Assembly: GCA_050260275.1 (NCBI GenBank)
Contig: JBLNBX010000099.1
Location: forward strand, 1 to 6,948
Length of the DNA: 6,948 bases
Direction: 5' to 3'
Source of the DNA: DATMXS01 sp050260275
GTDB lineage: Bacteria; Acidobacteriota; Terriglobia; Bryobacterales; Bryobacteraceae
Part shown: positions 4,697 to 6,948 of the stretch, piece by piece
Layout: the number at the start of each line of letters is the position of its first letter
How positions within the stretch are numbered: the stretch's first letter is position 1
Notes under the pieces: generated by a model
Databases searched by the model: none
What the model saw: the letters and a program-made list of their open reading frames with translations, nothing else
Told to the model about the DNA's origin: nothing
Translations under genes and position numbers: made by a program

Positions 4697-6799
4697 TTGC
4701 AAGTAGTTATGCCGCGAACGGTACCAATAGAAAGGATGCGGAACATCGGCATCATGGCGCACATCGATGCCGGTAAGACCACTACGACCGAACGCATCCT
4801 TTACTACACGGGCCGGACCTATAAACTTGGCGAGGTCCATGAGGGCACTGCCGTCATGGACTGGATGGAGCAGGAACAGGAGCGCGGCATAACCATCACC
4901 TCGGCGGCAACCACCTGTTTCTGGCGCGACTTCGAGATCAACATTATCGATACGCCGGGGCACGTGGACTTTACCGCGGAGGTGGAGCGCAGTCTGAGGG
5001 TCCTGGACGGCGCTGTGGCGGTGTTCGACGCCGTCGCCGGCGTGCAGCCGCAGTCGGAAACGGTGTGGCGGCAGGCCGACAAGTACGGTGTCCCGCGCAT
5101 CTGCTTTATCAACAAGATGGATCGGGTGGGGGCGGACTGCTTCCGCTCCGTCGAGACCATCGTCAATCGCCTCAAGTGCCGCCCTGTCATGATTCAGATC
5201 CCCATAGGCGCCGAAGAGAAGTTCCGCGGCGTCGTGGACCTGGTCACGATGCAAGCGCGCGTCTGGCGCGACGAGACGCTCGGCGCGGCGTTCGACGACG
5301 TCGAGATTCCGGCGGACATCGTGGCGCAGGCGCAGGAATACCGGGACAAGATGATCGAGGCGGTCTCGGAGTGCGACGACGCGCTGTTCGACAAGTACGT
5401 CCACGGCGAGACCATCTCCGAAGAAGAACTGAAAGCCGGCATCCGGCGCGCAACCATCGCCCTGAAGATCTTCCCGGTGATCTGCGGCTCGGCGTTTAAG
5501 AATAAGGGCATCCAGAAGCTGCTCGACGCCGTGGTGGACTACCTGCCCGCGCCGACCGACATCCCGCCCGTGCAGGGAACCGCGGTGGACGACCCGTCAA
5601 CCGTGCTGGAGCGCCGCGCGGACGACAGCGAGCCGTTCTCGGCGCTGGTTTTCAAGATCATGACCGACCCCTACGTCGGCCAGCTCGCGTTCCTCAGGGT
5701 CTACTCCGGCAGACTCGCCACCGGCGACACCATATACAACGTCGCCAAGGCGCGCAGCGAGCGCATCGGCAGGCTCGTGAGACTGCACGCCAACAAGCGC
5801 GAGGATGTCGAGGAGGTATTCGCGGGCGGCATCTGCGCCGCCGTGGGGCTGAAGACGGTATCGACGGGCGACACCATCTCCGCCCAGGAAGCCCCGATCA
5901 TCCTGGAATCCATCGAGTTTCCGACGCCGGTGATCCAACTGGCCATCGAACCGAAGACGAAAGCGGACCAGGAGAAGCTGGGCCTCGCGATCAGCAAGCT
6001 GGTGCAGGAGGATCCCACGCTGCGCGTCTCCACCGACCCCGACACCGGCCAGACCATCCTCGCCGGTATGGGCGAGCTGCATCTGGAGATCATCGTCGAC
6101 CGCATGCAGCGCGAGTTCAACGTGGGCGCAAACGTCGGCAAGCCGCAGGTGGCCTATCGCGAGACGATTCGCGCGCGCGCGGAGGGCGAGGGGCGGTTCA
6201 TCCGCCAGACCGGCGGCCACGGCCAGTACGGGCACGTCAAGATCAACGTGGAACCGGCTCCGGGCGCGGGCTACGAGTTCGTCAACCAGATCACCGGAGG
6301 CGCGATACCGAAGGAGTTCATCCCGGCGGTGCAGCGCGGCATAGGCGAGGCGCTCGAGAGCGGCGTGCTGGCGGGCTTTCCAATGCAGGACGTGAAGGTG
6401 ACGCTCTACGACGGCACCTATCACGAAGTGGACTCCTCAGAGATGGCCTTCAAGATCGCCGGTTCGATGGCGCTTAAGGCCGCGGCCGAGCGGGCGAAGC
6501 CCGTTCTGCTCGAGCCGGTGATGAGCGTCGAGGTGGTGGTGCCTGAAGAGTACATGGGCGACGTCATCGGCGATCTCAATTCCCGCCGCGGGCGGATCGA
6601 AGGATTGGAGTTGCGCGGCACATCGCAGATCATCAGGGCGTTGGTGCCGCTTTCGGAAATGTTCGGCTACGCCACCGAGTTGCGGAGCCGCACTCAGGGA
6701 CGCGGCAGTTTCACGATGCACTTCGGCCGGTACGAGGAAGTACCCGGCACGATAGCTGAGGAAATCATCAGCAGGGTGCAAGGCAGAGTTTCGAGGTAA
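4697..6799 (+). CDS. fusA: Elongation factor G
   Basis: 700 residues from TTG 4697. EF-G is the GTPase that translocates mRNA and tRNAs on the ribosome and, with RRF, recycles ribosomes. GTPase motifs: G1 AHIDAGKTT (21-29), G2 RGITI (63-67), G3 DTPGHVDF (85-92), G4 NKMD (139-142), G5 GSAFKNKG (264-271). Domain II covers about 305-400, domain III contains GMGELHLE (457-464), domain IV contains GGHGQYGHV (506-514) and YDGTYHEVDSSEMAF (571-585), and domain V ends with GYATELRSRTQGRG (657-670). All are intact, as expected for the main housekeeping copy. The start is debatable. TTG 4697 has AAAGGA (4686-4691) at ideal distance, while homologues favour ATG 4709 (MPRTVPIERMRNIG), which has no good Shine-Dalgarno. 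The protein would be 696 residues from the ATG. The stop is TAA; tuf follows after 31 bp. Confidence 0.97.
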   Translation: MQVVMPRTVPIERMRNIGIMAHIDAGKTTTTERILYYTGRTYKLGEVHEGTAVMDWMEQEQERGITITSAATTCFWRDFEINIIDTPGHVDFTAEVERSLRVLDGAVAVFDAVAGVQPQSETVWRQADKYGVPRICFINKMDRVGADCFRSVETIVNRLKCRPVMIQIPIGAEEKFRGVVDLVTMQARVWRDETLGAAFDDVEIPADIVAQAQEYRDKMIEAVSECDDALFDKYVHGETISEEELKAGIRRATIALKIFPVICGSAFKNKGIQKLLDAVVDYLPAPTDIPPVQGTAVDDPSTVLERRADDSEPFSALVFKIMTDPYVGQLAFLRVYSGRLATGDTIYNVAKARSERIGRLVRLHANKREDVEEVFAGGICAAVGLKTVSTGDTISAQEAPIILESIEFPTPVIQLAIEPKTKADQEKLGLAISKLVQEDPTLRVSTDPDTGQTILAGMGELHLEIIVDRMQREFNVGANVGKPQVAYRETIRARAEGEGRFIRQTGGHGQYGHVKINVEPAPGAGYEFVNQITGGAIPKEFIPAVQRGIGEALESGVLAGFPMQDVKVTLYDGTYHEVDSSEMAFKIAGSMALKAAAERAKPVLLEPVMSVEVVVPEEYMGDVIGDLNSRRGRIEGLELRGTSQIIRALVPLSEMFGYATELRSRTQGRGSFTMHFGRYEEVPGTIAEEIISRVQGRVSR

Positions 6800-6830
6800 G
6801 GACAGCTCATCGCTTAGGGAGATTCCGAGC

Positions 6831-6948
6831 ATGGCGAAAGAGAAATTTGAACGCACAAAGCCGCATCTGAACATCGGCACGATAGGGCACATTGACCACG
6901 GCAAGACGACGTTGACGGCGGCGATCACCAGGGTATTGGCGAAGCACA
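6831..6948 (+). CDS. tuf: Elongation factor Tu, 3' end outside the window
   Basis: Only the first 39 codons are present. They read MAKEKFERTKPHLNIGTIGH then IDHGKTTLTAAIT, which is the EF-Tu N-terminus with the P-loop GHIDHGKTT at 19-27. EF-Tu brings aminoacyl-tRNA to the ribosomal A site as a GTP complex. The start is ATG 6831, with GGGAG (6817-6821) nine bases upstream. It lies 31 bp after fusA, the usual str-operon order. The P-loop Ile (GHIDHG rather than GHVDHG) is a known natural variant. This copy cannot be SelB: the MAKEKFERTKPH leader is EF-Tu specific. Confidence 0.96.
   Translation, partial: MAKEKFERTKPHLNIGTIGHIDHGKTTLTAAITRVLAKH

Overview
The window is bacterial, GC-rich DNA from an organism that decodes selenocysteine. 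Two things show this. An rpsL-rpsG-fusA-tuf ribosomal/elongation-factor cluster of standard bacterial type fills the right half. A clear, uncatalogued-looking tRNA-Sec (selC, anticodon UCA) lies on the minus strand near position 1800. The phylum cannot be fixed from the sequence alone; the mix of a B12-type radical SAM protein, zinc-ribbon membrane proteins and a str cluster without rpoC directly upstream is only loosely suggestive of a deep-branching Gram-positive-like or Armatimonadota-like lineage.

Layout. Positions 1-1682 (+) hold the 3' part of a cobalamin-binding radical SAM enzyme whose frame is open at the left edge. A convergent gap (1683-2047) carries, on the minus strand, tRNA-Sec (1859-1763). 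Just upstream of it is a factor-independent terminator (hairpin 1912-1888, U-tract 1887-1883) that closes the minus-strand operon to its right. That operon (3413 to 2048, minus) encodes three small membrane proteins: zinc ribbon + TM2, DUF2752, and zinc ribbon + DUF4870 (Tic20-like). The genes overlap or are separated by 35 bp and have a plausible promoter at 3472-3444.

From about 3414 to 3827 there is a divergent control region. It holds a minus-strand promoter for the membrane operon and a plus-strand promoter with a perfect TTGACA box at 3539. The plus-strand promoter is followed by an approximately 250-nt leader with several predicted hairpins, which ends at the GTG start of rpsL. rpsL, rpsG, fusA and the first 39 codons of tuf follow with gaps of 10, 13 and 31 bp, and are surely co-transcribed. 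Together they supply the decoding-site protein S12, the head protein S7, the translocase EF-G and EF-Tu.

Most noteworthy are the tRNA-Sec gene hidden between convergent genes and immediately behind a terminator, the zinc-ribbon/TM2/DUF2752/DUF4870 membrane cluster of unknown function, and the long structured rpsL leader.
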